Positions 17,003 through 28,991 of a stretch of DNA of 64,000 nt are shown piece after piece. The notes beneath the pieces were generated by a model. It was given only the letters and a program-made list of their open reading frames with translations, was not told the origin of the DNA and did not search any database. The number at the start of each line of letters is the position of its first letter. The stretch's first letter is position 1. Origin of the DNA: Janthinobacterium sp. TB1-E2 (lineage in GTDB: Bacteria > Pseudomonadota > Gammaproteobacteria > Burkholderiales > Burkholderiaceae_D); assembly GCF_036885605.1 (NCBI RefSeq), contig NZ_CP142523.1, positions 2,418,001 through 2,482,000 of the forward strand, written 5' to 3'. Made by a program: the position numbers and the translations under genes.

Positions 17003-18343
17003 ATGCGGTATCTTCCTGAAATGCCTGCCGCCGACGCGTCCCCTTTTTTTGAGGAAGAACTGACCTTGCCGATTCCGCCCGCCGCACCGATACTCGCGCC
17101 CCTCTCCCTGGCCGCCGCGCGCGCCTTGCACCTGGCCGCACAGGGCTTGCTGCAGGCGCGGCGTAAAAAGGCCGTGAAGGCCGACGTGCTGGCCGCCATC
17201 CGCCAGATGGGCGTGCTGCAGATCGACACCATCCATGTGGTGGCGCGCAGCCCGTATCTGGTGCTGTGGAGCCGGCTGGGCGACTATCCGCAGCCGTGGC
17301 TCGAGCAATTGCTGGCCGAGGGCGCGCTGTTCGAATACTGGGCGCATGAAGCGTGCTTTGTGCCCATTGAAGACTATGGCTTGTACCGCCACCGCATGCT
17401 GGACCCGGCCGCCATGGGCTGGAAATACTCCGTCAAATGGATGGCCGAACAGGGCGAAGCCGTCGCTTCCGTGCTCGAACATATCCGCGCCAACGGCGCC
17501 GCGCGCTCGGCGGACTTTGAACGCACGGATGGCCAGGCGGGTGGCTGGTGGAGCTGGAAGCCGGAAAAGCGCTCGCTCGAAGTACTGTTTACATCGGGCG
17601 TGCTGATGATCGCCAAACGCCATCAGTTCCAGCGCTATTACGACCTGGCCGAACGGGTGCTGCCGGGTTGGCACGACGGCTTGCTGCCGCCGGAAGAGCA
17701 GGTGCGCCGGCGCCTGCTGCTGGCCAGCGTGAAGGCGCTGGGCCTGGCGCGCGCCAGCTGGATCAGCGACTACTTCCGCACCAAACAGTCGCGCGCCAGC
17801 CTGGCGCACGATTTGCAGGCGCTGGTGGACGAGGGTACGCTGCTGCGCTGCACGGTCGATGGCTGGATGGACGCCGTGTACGTGCATGCCGATCACGCGG
17901 AACTGGCGCGCGCGGCGGCCGCCGGCAAGCTGGCGCCCACCCTGACGACGATATTGTCGCCGTTCGACCCCGTCGTCTGGGACCGCCGCCGCGCGCTGGA
18001 ATTGTTCGGTTTTGACTACCGGCTCGAATGCTATACGCCCGCTGAAAAACGCCGCTACGGCTACTTCACCTTGCCGATCTTGCGCCGTGGCGCGCTCGTG
18101 GGACGTCTGGACGCCAAGGCGCACCGTGCGCAGGGGCGCTTCGAAATCAAGTCGCTGGCGCTGGAAGACGGCGTGCGCGTCATTCCCCGCCTGGTGCAGG
18201 ACGTGGCTGGCGCCGTGCGGCGCCTGGCGCTCTGGCATGCCTGCCCGGATATCGAGATAGTTCAGGCGCAGCCGGCAGCCTTCGGTGCGCTGCTGGCCGA
18301 GGCGCTGCACGATGGCGGCGCCGCCGCAAGGCAGGCCGCATGA
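17003..18343 (+). CDS. YcaQ-type winged-helix DNA glycosylase
   Basis: Member of the HTH_42/YcaQ (AlkX, AlkZ-like) family, whose studied members unhook DNA interstrand crosslinks by base excision. The motif LQIDTIHVVARSPYLVLWSR contains the Q-x-D catalytic signature of the YcaQ branch. SWISDYFR and the later LSPFDPVVWDRRRALELFGFDY segment are typical of the winged-helix repeats. The longest frame starts at ATG 17003 with no good ribosome-binding site. A TTG at 17066 is preceded by GAGGAAG at the right distance and removes only 21 unconserved residues, so it may be the true start. The stop overlaps the next gene (ATGATG). Confidence 0.85.
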   Translation: MRYLPEMPAADASPFFEEELTLPIPPAAPILAPLSLAAARALHLAAQGLLQARRKKAVKADVLAAIRQMGVLQIDTIHVVARSPYLVLWSRLGDYPQPWLEQLLAEGALFEYWAHEACFVPIEDYGLYRHRMLDPAAMGWKYSVKWMAEQGEAVASVLEHIRANGAARSADFERTDGQAGGWWSWKPEKRSLEVLFTSGVLMIAKRHQFQRYYDLAERVLPGWHDGLLPPEEQVRRRLLLASVKALGLARASWISDYFRTKQSRASLAHDLQALVDEGTLLRCTVDGWMDAVYVHADHAELARAAAAGKLAPTLTTILSPFDPVVWDRRRALELFGFDYRLECYTPAEKRRYGYFTLPILRRGALVGRLDAKAHRAQGRFEIKSLALEDGVRVIPRLVQDVAGAVRRLALWHACPDIEIVQAQPAAFGALLAEALHDGGAAARQAA

Positions 18344-19332
18344 TGCTGCCGCCGGCTCCGCCCACACTGCTCGATGCCGACGGCCAGCCATGCTTCGGCC
18401 GCTACACGGGCCAGCTGGACGCCTTCGACTGGGCCGCGCTGGCGCCGCCCTATGCGCGCGGCGGTCTCTGGCGCCTGTTCCACCACAAGCGCTGGCATTA
18501 CGTGGCCCTGTCGACACCTGCCGTGTTCTGCGGCGTGGCCATCGTCGACCTGGGCTGGACCAGCACGGCCTTCGCGTATGCCTTCGACCGCCACAAGGGC
18601 AAGATCGTGGCCAGCTTTTCGCAGGATGGCATCCCCGGCCTGTGCGCATCGGTGGCGCCGCATGCGGGCGTCAGCAGCCGTTTCCGTTTTTTGTCGCAAA
18701 AAATCAGCATCGAGGCCCAGCCCCAGCAGCGCTACCGTTTGCGGCTCGATTGCGGCCATTTCGGCATCGATGCGGAATGCGGCCCGCCCGTGGCGCCCAC
18801 CCTGCTGGCCATCGGCCCTGTGGGCGAGGGGGGCAGCGTGCATGCGACGCAAAAGTCGGGCGGCTTGCCCTTGTGGGGCACCGTGCGCTGCGGCGCCGTC
18901 GGCTACAGTTTGGACGACGGCGTGGCCAGCTTCGATTATTCGAACGGACTGCTGGCGCGCGAGACGGAGTGGCGCTGGGCTTCGGCGCACAGCCTGGACC
19001 TCGGTTTCAATCTGCAGGCCGGCTATTTCGGCGCGCATGAAAACGCGCTGTGGCTCGATGGCCAGCTGTATCCGCTGGGCCGCGCGCATTTCGATTTCAA
19101 TCCCGACAATCCGCTGGCGCCGTGGCATGTGTGGACGGACGACGATTTGCTCGACCTGCACTTCAAGCCGGAAGGCGCGCGGCGCGAAGACAAGAACCTG
19201 TGGATCGCCGCCAGCCGCTACATCCAGCCCATCGGCACGTTCAGCGGCTGGGTGCGCACCAGCGCGGAGTCTCCCAAGCGCATCGTGGCGCAGCTGGCGG
19301 GCGTCACGGAAAGCCACCGTTCGCGCTGGTAG
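18340..19332 (+). CDS. DUF2804 family protein
   Basis: Protein of 330 residues matching DUF2804 in overall character: N-terminal LDADGQPCFGRYTGQL, central HKRWHYVALST and GLPLWGTVRCGAVGYSLDDGVASFDYSNG, and late LDLHFKPEGARRE. Members of this family have no assigned function. The predicted fold is rich in beta strands, with no signal peptide or membrane helix. It overlaps the YcaQ gene by four bases, so the two are translationally coupled. Whether this reflects a shared role or just operon economy is unknown. Confidence 0.75.
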   Translation: MMLPPAPPTLLDADGQPCFGRYTGQLDAFDWAALAPPYARGGLWRLFHHKRWHYVALSTPAVFCGVAIVDLGWTSTAFAYAFDRHKGKIVASFSQDGIPGLCASVAPHAGVSSRFRFLSQKISIEAQPQQRYRLRLDCGHFGIDAECGPPVAPTLLAIGPVGEGGSVHATQKSGGLPLWGTVRCGAVGYSLDDGVASFDYSNGLLARETEWRWASAHSLDLGFNLQAGYFGAHENALWLDGQLYPLGRAHFDFNPDNPLAPWHVWTDDDLLDLHFKPEGARREDKNLWIAASRYIQPIGTFSGWVRTSAESPKRIVAQLAGVTESHRSRW

Positions 19333-19438
19333 GCGCGTGATTTTTTGCGAAACGCGTGACAAGGTCAAGTTTTTTTGGCAACGCATCCTATACACTGGGA
19401 CGTGACCAAGCCGCTCCGGCAAACCATGAGGCCAGAAC

Positions 19439-22105
19439 ATGAGTATCCGTAATCTCAACAAGCTGTTCAAGCCGGCCTCGGTGGCCCTGATCGGCGCCAC
19501 GGCGCGCGAGCGCAAGCTGGGCGCCATCGCCCTGTACAACTTGCTGGGCGGCGGCTACCAGGGAGAGATTTGGCCCGTCAATCCCAAGTACGACGAGCTG
19601 ATGGGCCTGAAATGCTACCGCAAGCTGGCGCACTTGCCGAAGGCGCCGGACCTGGCCATCATCTGCACGCCGCCCGCCACCATCACGGCGCTGATCCGCG
19701 AACTGGGCGCGCTGGGCACGCGCGCGGCCATCGTCATGACGTCGGGCCTCGATCCCGTGCGCGAACAGTCGCTGCGCCTGGCCATGCTGAAAGCGGCCAA
19801 GCCGCACCTGCTGCGCATCCTGGGGCCCAACAGCATGGGGCTGCTCGTGCCGAAACTGGGCTTGAACGCCAGCTTCGCCCATGTCGGCGCGACGAGCGGC
19901 AAGATCGCCTTCGTGTCGCAATCGGGCGCGCTGGTGTCGGGCGTGCTCGACTGGGCCAACGCGCACGGCGTGGGCTTTTCCAAGTTCATTTCGCTCGGCG
20001 CCAGCTACGACATCGATTTCGGCGACCTGCTCGACTACCTGGCCGGCGACATCGACACGGCCGCCATCCTGCTGTACATGGAAGATATCCAGGCCGCGCG
20101 CAAGTTCATGTCGGCCGCGCGGGCGGCCGCGCGCAGCAAACCCGTGATCGTCCTGAAAGCGGGGCGCGAGGCGGAAGGCGCGGCCATGGCGGCCTGGCAC
20201 ACGGGCGCGCTGGCCGGTTCCGATGCCGTCTATGACGCGGCCATCCGCCGCGCCGGCATGCTGCGCGTGTATTCGGCCGAAGAACTGTTCGACGCCGTGG
20301 AAACCCTCACGCATATCCGCTCGCAGCGCGGCGAGCGCCTGGCGATCCTGTGCAACGGCGGCGGCCTGGGCGTGATGGCGACCGACGCCCTGGTGAGCAG
20401 CGGGGGCAAGCTGGCCGAGCTGTCGCCCGACACCGTGATCGCGCTGGAAAAGGCGCTGCCACGCGGCTGGTCGCACGACAACCCCGTGGGCTTGCCCGGC
20501 GACGCGGCCGTGCAGCGCTATGCCGACGCCATCAAGCCGCTGCTCGACGAGCCGCAGGCGGACGCCTTGCTGCTGCTGCACGCGCCCACGGCCATGGTCT
20601 CGTCGATCGACATCGCCGAAGCCGTCACGCCGCTGATCAAGGCCACTTCGCGCACGGTGCTGTCATGCCTGCTGGGCGGCACCACCGTGGCGCCCGCGCG
20701 CCAGGTCTTCAACCGGGCCGGCATTCCCACCTACGATACGCCGGAAAAGGCCGTGCATGGCTTCATGCAGATCGTGCAGTACCGGCGCAACCAGGAAACC
20801 CTGATGCAGGTGCCGGCGCAGCTGCCCATGTCGGCCACGCCGCGCCGCGCCAGGGTGCGCGAAATCGTCGCCGCCGCGCTGGCGGCCGGCCAGACGGTGC
20901 TCGGCGAATGCCGCTCGAAAGAGATTTTGGCCGCCTACGGCATTCCCGTCGCCACCACGCGCATGGCGGCCGACGTGGAAGAGGCGCTGGCCGTGGCGGC
21001 CGACATCGGCTATCCCGTCGCGCTGAAGATCCATTCGCCCGACATCGCGCACAAATCCGACGTGGGCGGCGTGGCGCTCGACCTCGACACGCCCGACATC
21101 CTGCGCACGGCCGCCGCCGCCATGCTCAAGCGCGTGCGCCGCATGCGGCCCGACGCGCTGATCGACGGCTTCACGGTGCAGCAGATGGCGCGCCGGCCGC
21201 AATCGCATGAATTGATCGTCGGCGTGACGACCGACGCCGCCTTCGGCCCCGTGATCCTCGTGGGGCAGGGCGGCATCGCCGTGGAAGTGACGGCCGACCA
21301 CGCCATCGGCCTGCCGCCGCTGAACATGGTGCTGGCGCGCGACATGCTGGCGCGCACACGCGTGTCGAAACTGCTGGCCGGCTACCGCAACCAGCCGCCG
21401 GCCGACATCGACGCCATCTGCTACACGCTGATCCAGGTGGCCGAACTGGTGGCCGACATCGGCGAACTGGCCGAACTCGACATCAACCCGCTGGTGGCCG
21501 ACGCCGATGGCGTGATCGCCCTCGACGCGCGCATCCGTTTGCAACCGGGCCAGCAGCGCGACCGCCTGGCCATCCGCCCGTATCCGCAGGAGCTCGAAGA
21601 GCAGGTGACGTGGATGGACCAGCCGATTCTGCTGCGCCCCATCCGCCCCGAGGACGCGCCGCAGCACATGGACCTGTTCCACGCGCTGGACCCGGACGAC
21701 GTGCGCCTGCGCTTTTTCACTTCCATGCGCGAGCTGCCCGTGTCGCAGCTGGCGCGCCTGACGCAGATCGATTACGACCGCGCCATGGCCTTCATCGCCA
21801 CGCACACGGGCCCGGACGGTAAGCCGGAAACCCTGGGCGTGGTGCGCGCCGTGGCCGACCCGGACAATATCCACGCCGACTTCGCCATCGCCGTGCGCTC
21901 GGCCCTGAAAGGCAAGGGCCTGGGCCATATCCTGTTTGAAAAGCTCGTCGATTATTTCCGCAGTCGGGGCACGGAGGCGCTGGTGGGCGAGGCCATGGCG
22001 CGCAACAAGGGCATGCAGCGGCTGGTGAAAAGCTTTGGCGGCGACGTCACGCCGTCGGAAGAGCCTGGTGTTGTCAATCTGCATATCGGCTTGCGCGCGC
22101 CGTAA
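19439..22105 (+). CDS. NDP-forming acyl-CoA synthetase / GNAT acetyltransferase fusion (PatZ/Pat-like)
   Basis: Protein of 888 residues. In order it has a CoA-binding Rossmann domain (about 5-130), a succinyl-CoA-ligase-like domain (about 150-460), an ATP-grasp domain (about 490-700) and a C-terminal GNAT acetyltransferase domain (about 725-885). Proteins of this build, such as E. coli PatZ and Salmonella Pat, acetylate lysines, for example on acetyl-CoA synthetase. Here the catalytic histidine position of active ADP-forming acetyl-CoA synthetases is kept (His254 in WHTGALAGSD), so the ligase half may also be active. A GAGG ribosome-binding site precedes ATG 19439. It stands alone. Confidence 0.88.
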   Translation: MSIRNLNKLFKPASVALIGATARERKLGAIALYNLLGGGYQGEIWPVNPKYDELMGLKCYRKLAHLPKAPDLAIICTPPATITALIRELGALGTRAAIVMTSGLDPVREQSLRLAMLKAAKPHLLRILGPNSMGLLVPKLGLNASFAHVGATSGKIAFVSQSGALVSGVLDWANAHGVGFSKFISLGASYDIDFGDLLDYLAGDIDTAAILLYMEDIQAARKFMSAARAAARSKPVIVLKAGREAEGAAMAAWHTGALAGSDAVYDAAIRRAGMLRVYSAEELFDAVETLTHIRSQRGERLAILCNGGGLGVMATDALVSSGGKLAELSPDTVIALEKALPRGWSHDNPVGLPGDAAVQRYADAIKPLLDEPQADALLLLHAPTAMVSSIDIAEAVTPLIKATSRTVLSCLLGGTTVAPARQVFNRAGIPTYDTPEKAVHGFMQIVQYRRNQETLMQVPAQLPMSATPRRARVREIVAAALAAGQTVLGECRSKEILAAYGIPVATTRMAADVEEALAVAADIGYPVALKIHSPDIAHKSDVGGVALDLDTPDILRTAAAAMLKRVRRMRPDALIDGFTVQQMARRPQSHELIVGVTTDAAFGPVILVGQGGIAVEVTADHAIGLPPLNMVLARDMLARTRVSKLLAGYRNQPPADIDAICYTLIQVAELVADIGELAELDINPLVADADGVIALDARIRLQPGQQRDRLAIRPYPQELEEQVTWMDQPILLRPIRPEDAPQHMDLFHALDPDDVRLRFFTSMRELPVSQLARLTQIDYDRAMAFIATHTGPDGKPETLGVVRAVADPDNIHADFAIAVRSALKGKGLGHILFEKLVDYFRSRGTEALVGEAMARNKGMQRLVKSFGGDVTPSEEPGVVNLHIGLRAP

Positions 22106-22220
22106 AGAAAGCGCGGCTGGCCCGTCGCGGGTTTGTGCAGGATCAAACCGGCCGCTGTCGGTAGTCTTTACACTTTCACTTCCAGGATCAGATATCCAGC
22201 CCATTTTCGGGAGTGAGTGC

Positions 22221-22853
22221 ATGCTTACGGCAACATATATATTGGTTTCCCTGTCGGTGGAACAGGCCAGCATCCGCATGAGTCTGCTGGCTTTTCAGAA
22301 ATACATGCATGTGCAGCTGCGCCACCAGAGCAGGCTCAATCTGGCCCAACTTCAGTATGCGGGCGACTGGCTGAGCCGGCTGTACCAGGGCGGCTACTGG
22401 CGCAAGGTGGAGATGTATCTGATCCCCGCCATCCGCCAGGCCGCGCCGCATGCGGACGGTTTGCTCAATGAGCTCAACGGTTTGAACCATGCGGCGCTGG
22501 AAAGCATCAACGTCGTGCAGCAGCGCGCGGGCGCCGCCATCGACCATTCCGAATCGCAGGCCGAGCAGCTGTGCGCCGCCATCGACGCCTTTTGCGCGGC
22601 CTTGCTGCAGCGCCTGGAAAAAGAAGAGCGCGAGCTGTTCGCGCTGGCGCGCAAGGTCATCGTCGGCGAAACATGGTTTGCCATCGCCTACCAGTTCCTC
22701 GCCCACGATGCGCGCGCGCAGGAAGCGCGCCGTGGCAAGGCGCAGGTGCTGCCCTTTGTTTTGCCGGCAGCCGGCGGCAGCGCCGAAACGATAGCGGATG
22801 GCACAGAGTCCGCGCCGCCCGTGCCGCCGCAGCCGCTGCGCGCGCAGGCTTGA
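22221..22853 (+). CDS. Protein of unknown function, weakly hemerythrin-like
   Basis: Protein of 210 residues that I do not recognise. It is mostly helical. Its pattern LEKEERELFALARKVIVGETW resembles the EE-x-LF helix of hemerythrin/HHE proteins, but the full set of metal-binding histidines is not evident, so this likeness is weak. The first 20 residues are hydrophobic (MLTATYILVSLSVEQASIRM) but do not form a convincing signal peptide. The last 30 residues are a low-complexity Ala/Pro tail. A GAGTGAG sequence precedes the ATG as a possible ribosome-binding site. It stands alone between the acyl-CoA synthetase fusion and the DUF349 gene. Confidence 0.6.
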   Translation: MLTATYILVSLSVEQASIRMSLLAFQKYMHVQLRHQSRLNLAQLQYAGDWLSRLYQGGYWRKVEMYLIPAIRQAAPHADGLLNELNGLNHAALESINVVQQRAGAAIDHSESQAEQLCAAIDAFCAALLQRLEKEERELFALARKVIVGETWFAIAYQFLAHDARAQEARRGKAQVLPFVLPAAGGSAETIADGTESAPPVPPQPLRAQA

Positions 22854-23043
22854 ACGGGGAGCGAGCGCACACCCCGTTCTCGCGTTTGCGCCGGGGACGC
22901 GTCCGTGGTTTTGCACTGGCGCTCTCATAGGAGAAATGCCAGCTTGCTTACTATGTTACTGATTTGGTAACTTGTACATACCTGTCCGATGCAATACCCC
23001 GGGCTTTGTTATGATGGTGGTTTTGATCCACGCGAAACCCGTC

Positions 23044-25623
23044 ATGTTCGAATTTCTCTTCAAGCGTTCTGCCAGCAAGACTGCCGCACCCGATCCTGTC
23101 GTGGCAGAACAGGCCGCCGCCTCGGCGCAGAGCGCATCGCGCCGCGCCGAACAGGTTGCGCGTGCCCATGCCGTGGCTGGTGACGAAACCGCCGCTGCCG
23201 ATTTCATCATGTCCAGCGAATTTGCCGATACCCGTCTGATCGCGGCCGAACACGTCCATGCCTTGCCCTTGCTGGAAAAAGTCCACCACGCCATGCGCAA
23301 TACCGACCGCCGCGTGGCCAAGCTGATGCAGGGCCGCATCGACCTGATCCGCCACCAGGCAGCCGAGACGCAACGCGCCCAGGCCAGCATCGACACGGCA
23401 CAGCGCCTGTTGAACGATGAAAAGCTGAGCCCGAACCAGGTGGCCGAGCTGGACCGCCAATGGCAAGTCATCAAGGCCACGCCCGAGCTGGCGACGGCGT
23501 TTGCCGCCGCGCGCGCCGCGCTGGCCGCCCGCCTGGAAGCGCAAGTGGCGCTGCAGCGCGCCGTGATTGACGCCGTCGCCGCCGCGCGCGCCTTGGCTGC
23601 CAGCGGCCAGTCCGCCGGCGAGCTGGCGCAGGCGCTGGCCCGCCTCGACGCAGAACATGCGCAGCATGCGCAATCGCCCGAGCGCGCCTCCGTGCCGAAA
23701 CACCTGGAAACCGATTTCACGCAGGCGCGCGAGCAGGCGCAGTCCGCCTTGCAAGCGCTGCAGCAGCACCAGGCCGTGTTCGACGCGCGTCAGGCCGCGC
23801 TGGCCGAATGGCAGGCGCAGGACGCCGCCACCCTTGACGTGGATGTCTTGAAACGCGCTTGGCAAGCTTTGCCGCGCCTGCCCGAGTCGCCATTGTCCGA
23901 CAGCTTGCAGCAGCAATTTGCGGCCGTGCTGGCCAGCGCGCCGGCGCCCGTGCACGCGGTGCCAGAGGCCGCAGCGGCCCATGCCGAGCCTGTACCTGTA
24001 CCGCGCAAGCCGCGTCAGGAACACGCACCCGTGTCGAAAGAAGCGACAGAGCAATTCTTCAAGGTGCTCGACGCCATGGAAGCGGCCCTGCAGGATGGCT
24101 TGCTGCACGTGGCTTCCGAACACGACAAGACTTTGCGCGACACCAAGCACGGCCGTTTGACGCCGGCGCAAGCTGACCGCCTGGCCCATGTGCGCGCAGA
24201 GTTCAAGCGCCTGGCCGACTGGGCGCGCTGGGGCGGCAACGTGTCGCGCGAGGAACTGGTCAAGGCGGGCGAGGAATTGCCGGCGCAGCAACTCCCAATG
24301 GCCGAGCTGGCCAAGAAAGTGGGCAGCCTGCGCGAGCGCTGGAAGTCGCTCGACACCTTGTCCGGTCCCGCACCGAAGTCTTTGTGGGAGCGTTTCGACG
24401 CGGCCTGCAGCGTGGCCTATGCGCCGGCGGCCCAGCATTTCAAGCAGCTGGCCGAAGAGCGCCACGGCAATGCGGCGAAGGCCCAGGAACTGATCGCGGA
24501 AACGGCGGCCCTGGCGGCCGAGGAGAGTACCGACTGGAAACACGTCGCGTCCGCCTCGCAGCGCTTGCGCCAGGCGTGGACGCGCCTGGGCACCATCGAC
24601 CGCAAGGAAAAGAAACGCCTGGACGCGGAATTTGGCGCCGCGCTGGACGCCCTGTCGAAGCCGCTCGATACGCAGCGCCAGATCGAGACGGCGCGCCGCG
24701 AACAATTGATCGTCGAAGTGGGCTTGCTCAAGCCGTCAGAGCGCAACACGGTCGACATGCTGAAAGCCTTGCAGGATAAATGGCAGGAACTGGCGAAAGC
24801 CTTGCCGCTCGAGCGCCGCGCGGAACAGGCGCTGTGGCAGCGTTTCCGCGCCGCCTGCGACGACATCTTCGCCAAGCGCAAGGAAACGGCCCACGCGGCC
24901 GACCACGAGCGCCGCGAACACCTGCATGCGCGCGAAGCGCTGTGCGCCGCGCTGGAAACGGCCGTCGTGCCCGAGGGCGACGACAAGAGCCGCACCGCCT
25001 TCATCAATCACTTGCTGCGCGACACGCGCGCCGCCTGGAACGCCACGGGCCCCGTACCGCGCGCCAGCGAAGCGAAGATCGAGCAGCGCTACCAGGCGGC
25101 CGTCGCCGGCGTGCAAGCGCAAGCGGACGCCATCGCCGAACGGGCTGGCGCGGCCCAGGCCAATGCCCTGCGCGACAAGCTGCGCCTGGTGCAGTCGCTG
25201 GAAGCGGCACTGGCTGATGGCGCTGGCACCGATGCGCAAGCATGGAGCGAGCGCTGGAGCGCCTTGCCGCCGCTCGACGCACAATACGAACGCAGCCTGC
25301 AGCAGCGCTTTGCCGCCGCCCAGGCCGCGCTGGGCGAGGGCAGCGCTGCCTACGTGCGGCAATTGCAGGCCAACGAGGAGCGCTTGCTGGCTGAAGTCTT
25401 GCGCCTGGAAATCGTCGCCGGCGTCGACAGCGGCGCCGAATTTGCCCGCGACCGCCTGAAAATGCAGGTGGAAGTGCTGCAATCGTCGCTGAAATCGGGC
25501 CAGAAGCCGCTCACGCAAGCGTCGCAGCTGATGCAGCTGTGCGCGATTGCCGCCGCCACCGATGCGCGCACGGCCAGCCGCATCGAAACCCTGCTGCGCC
25601 GTATCGGAGGAAACGTCAAATGA
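23044..25623 (+). CDS. DUF349 domain protein
   Basis: Protein of 859 residues starting MFEFLFKRSASKTAAP, Ala/Gln/Lys-rich and almost entirely alpha-helical. It contains several DUF349-like repeats, recognisable by W-x-x-L and LWxRFxAA(C) signatures (for example PKSLWERFDAACSVAY and EQALWQRFRAACDDIF). DUF349 proteins are conserved in proteobacteria without a firm function. The ATG at 23044 is preferred over upstream in-frame codons because the MFEFLFK start is conserved-looking and the upstream extension is not. The stop overlaps the moaE start (ATGA). Confidence 0.82.
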   Translation: MFEFLFKRSASKTAAPDPVVAEQAAASAQSASRRAEQVARAHAVAGDETAAADFIMSSEFADTRLIAAEHVHALPLLEKVHHAMRNTDRRVAKLMQGRIDLIRHQAAETQRAQASIDTAQRLLNDEKLSPNQVAELDRQWQVIKATPELATAFAAARAALAARLEAQVALQRAVIDAVAAARALAASGQSAGELAQALARLDAEHAQHAQSPERASVPKHLETDFTQAREQAQSALQALQQHQAVFDARQAALAEWQAQDAATLDVDVLKRAWQALPRLPESPLSDSLQQQFAAVLASAPAPVHAVPEAAAAHAEPVPVPRKPRQEHAPVSKEATEQFFKVLDAMEAALQDGLLHVASEHDKTLRDTKHGRLTPAQADRLAHVRAEFKRLADWARWGGNVSREELVKAGEELPAQQLPMAELAKKVGSLRERWKSLDTLSGPAPKSLWERFDAACSVAYAPAAQHFKQLAEERHGNAAKAQELIAETAALAAEESTDWKHVASASQRLRQAWTRLGTIDRKEKKRLDAEFGAALDALSKPLDTQRQIETARREQLIVEVGLLKPSERNTVDMLKALQDKWQELAKALPLERRAEQALWQRFRAACDDIFAKRKETAHAADHERREHLHAREALCAALETAVVPEGDDKSRTAFINHLLRDTRAAWNATGPVPRASEAKIEQRYQAAVAGVQAQADAIAERAGAAQANALRDKLRLVQSLEAALADGAGTDAQAWSERWSALPPLDAQYERSLQQRFAAAQAALGEGSAAYVRQLQANEERLLAEVLRLEIVAGVDSGAEFARDRLKMQVEVLQSSLKSGQKPLTQASQLMQLCAIAAATDARTASRIETLLRRIGGNVK

Positions 25624-26093
25624 GTACCACCGTCCGCGTCCAGCAAGCCGATTTTGACTTGAGTCAAGAAATCGCACAATTGCGTGCAGGCAATCCCAAG
25701 GTGGGCGCCGTCGTCGGCTTCGTCGGCACGGTGCGCGACATGAACGAAGGACTGGACGTGGCGGCCATGGAGCTCGAGCACTATCCGGGCATGACGGAAA
25801 AGTCCATCGAAACCATCGTCGAGCAGGCGCGGGGCCGTTGGCCCCTGTCCGGGGCGCTGGTGATCCACCGTGTAGGGCCCCTGCTGCCACAGGAGCAGAT
25901 CGTGCTGGTGGCGGTCTCGTCCGCTCACCGGGGCGAGGCCTTCGCCGCCTGCGAATTCATCATCGACTACCTGAAGACGGAAGCGCCATTCTGGAAGAAG
26001 GAAGACACGCCCGAAGGGGCGCGCTGGGTCGATGCGCGCGACAGCGACGAGACGGCGTTAAACAAGTGGGCGGCAAAAGCAAGCGCCATTTGA
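25620..26093 (+). CDS. moaE: Molybdopterin synthase catalytic subunit MoaE
   Basis: Large subunit of molybdopterin synthase. With the thiocarboxylated MoaD it converts cyclic pyranopterin monophosphate to molybdopterin in molybdenum cofactor synthesis. The 157-residue protein has the family motifs GFVGTVRD, ELEHYPGMTEKSI, IHRVGPLLPQEQIVLV, SSAHRGEAFAACEFIIDYLK and the catalytic-lysine segment FWKKED. No moaD lies beside it here. The ATG overlaps the DUF349 stop, so translation of the two is coupled. Confidence 0.95.
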   Translation: MSTTVRVQQADFDLSQEIAQLRAGNPKVGAVVGFVGTVRDMNEGLDVAAMELEHYPGMTEKSIETIVEQARGRWPLSGALVIHRVGPLLPQEQIVLVAVSSAHRGEAFAACEFIIDYLKTEAPFWKKEDTPEGARWVDARDSDETALNKWAAKASAI

Positions 26094-26154
26094 ATCGTAC
26101 GGGTCCCGCACCGTAGATTTTGCCCAAATGCATCGGTTTTCTGCTTTGTGTATG

Positions 26155-26182
26155 CTTGAAAAGTACTCTCTCACCCCAATTT
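26155..26182 (+). promoter_or_regulatory. Sigma-32 heat-shock promoter of clpB
   Basis: CTTGAAA (26155-26161), 12 bp, then CCCCAATTT (26174-26182) closely match the heat-shock sigma consensus CTTGAAA...CCCCATNT. It lies about 30 bp before the clpB start, the expected place. Confidence 0.85.
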
Positions 26183-26214
26183 GGTTAACAACTAATTAAC
26201 CGGGAGCGCTTTTC

Positions 26215-28821
<2,607 letters not shown>

Positions 28822-28834
28822 TGTCGCAAAGGCC

Positions 28835-28898
28835 GGGGTCAGACCCTCGTCATTGTTAGCGCTGAATTTTGCGTTGGCGGTGTTGGGGGTCTGACCCC
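28835..28898. repeat. REP-like intergenic repeat (copy 2)
   Basis: A 64-bp unit begins GGGGTCAGACCC (28835-28846) and ends GGGTCTGACCCC (28887-28898), so its ends are perfect 12-base inverted repeats that can form a stem. It follows the clpB stop by 13 bp and could also act as a transcript-end hairpin. It shares its bounding sequences and size with the unit at 4181-4246. Confidence 0.65.
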
Positions 28899-28991
28899 AG
28901 CGGTGAAAGCAGGGCGGTATGAGGCTAGACCTGATGCCGCCCTTCTTGCTATCATCGTCACTATTTTCTGACTAATTCCGGAGGCGGTACG

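Noticed and set aside
16346-18649. 767-codon minus frame spanning the IS and the YcaQ gene
   Set aside because: It crosses the insertion-sequence boundary and two real genes. Its translation is low-complexity and has no family signature.
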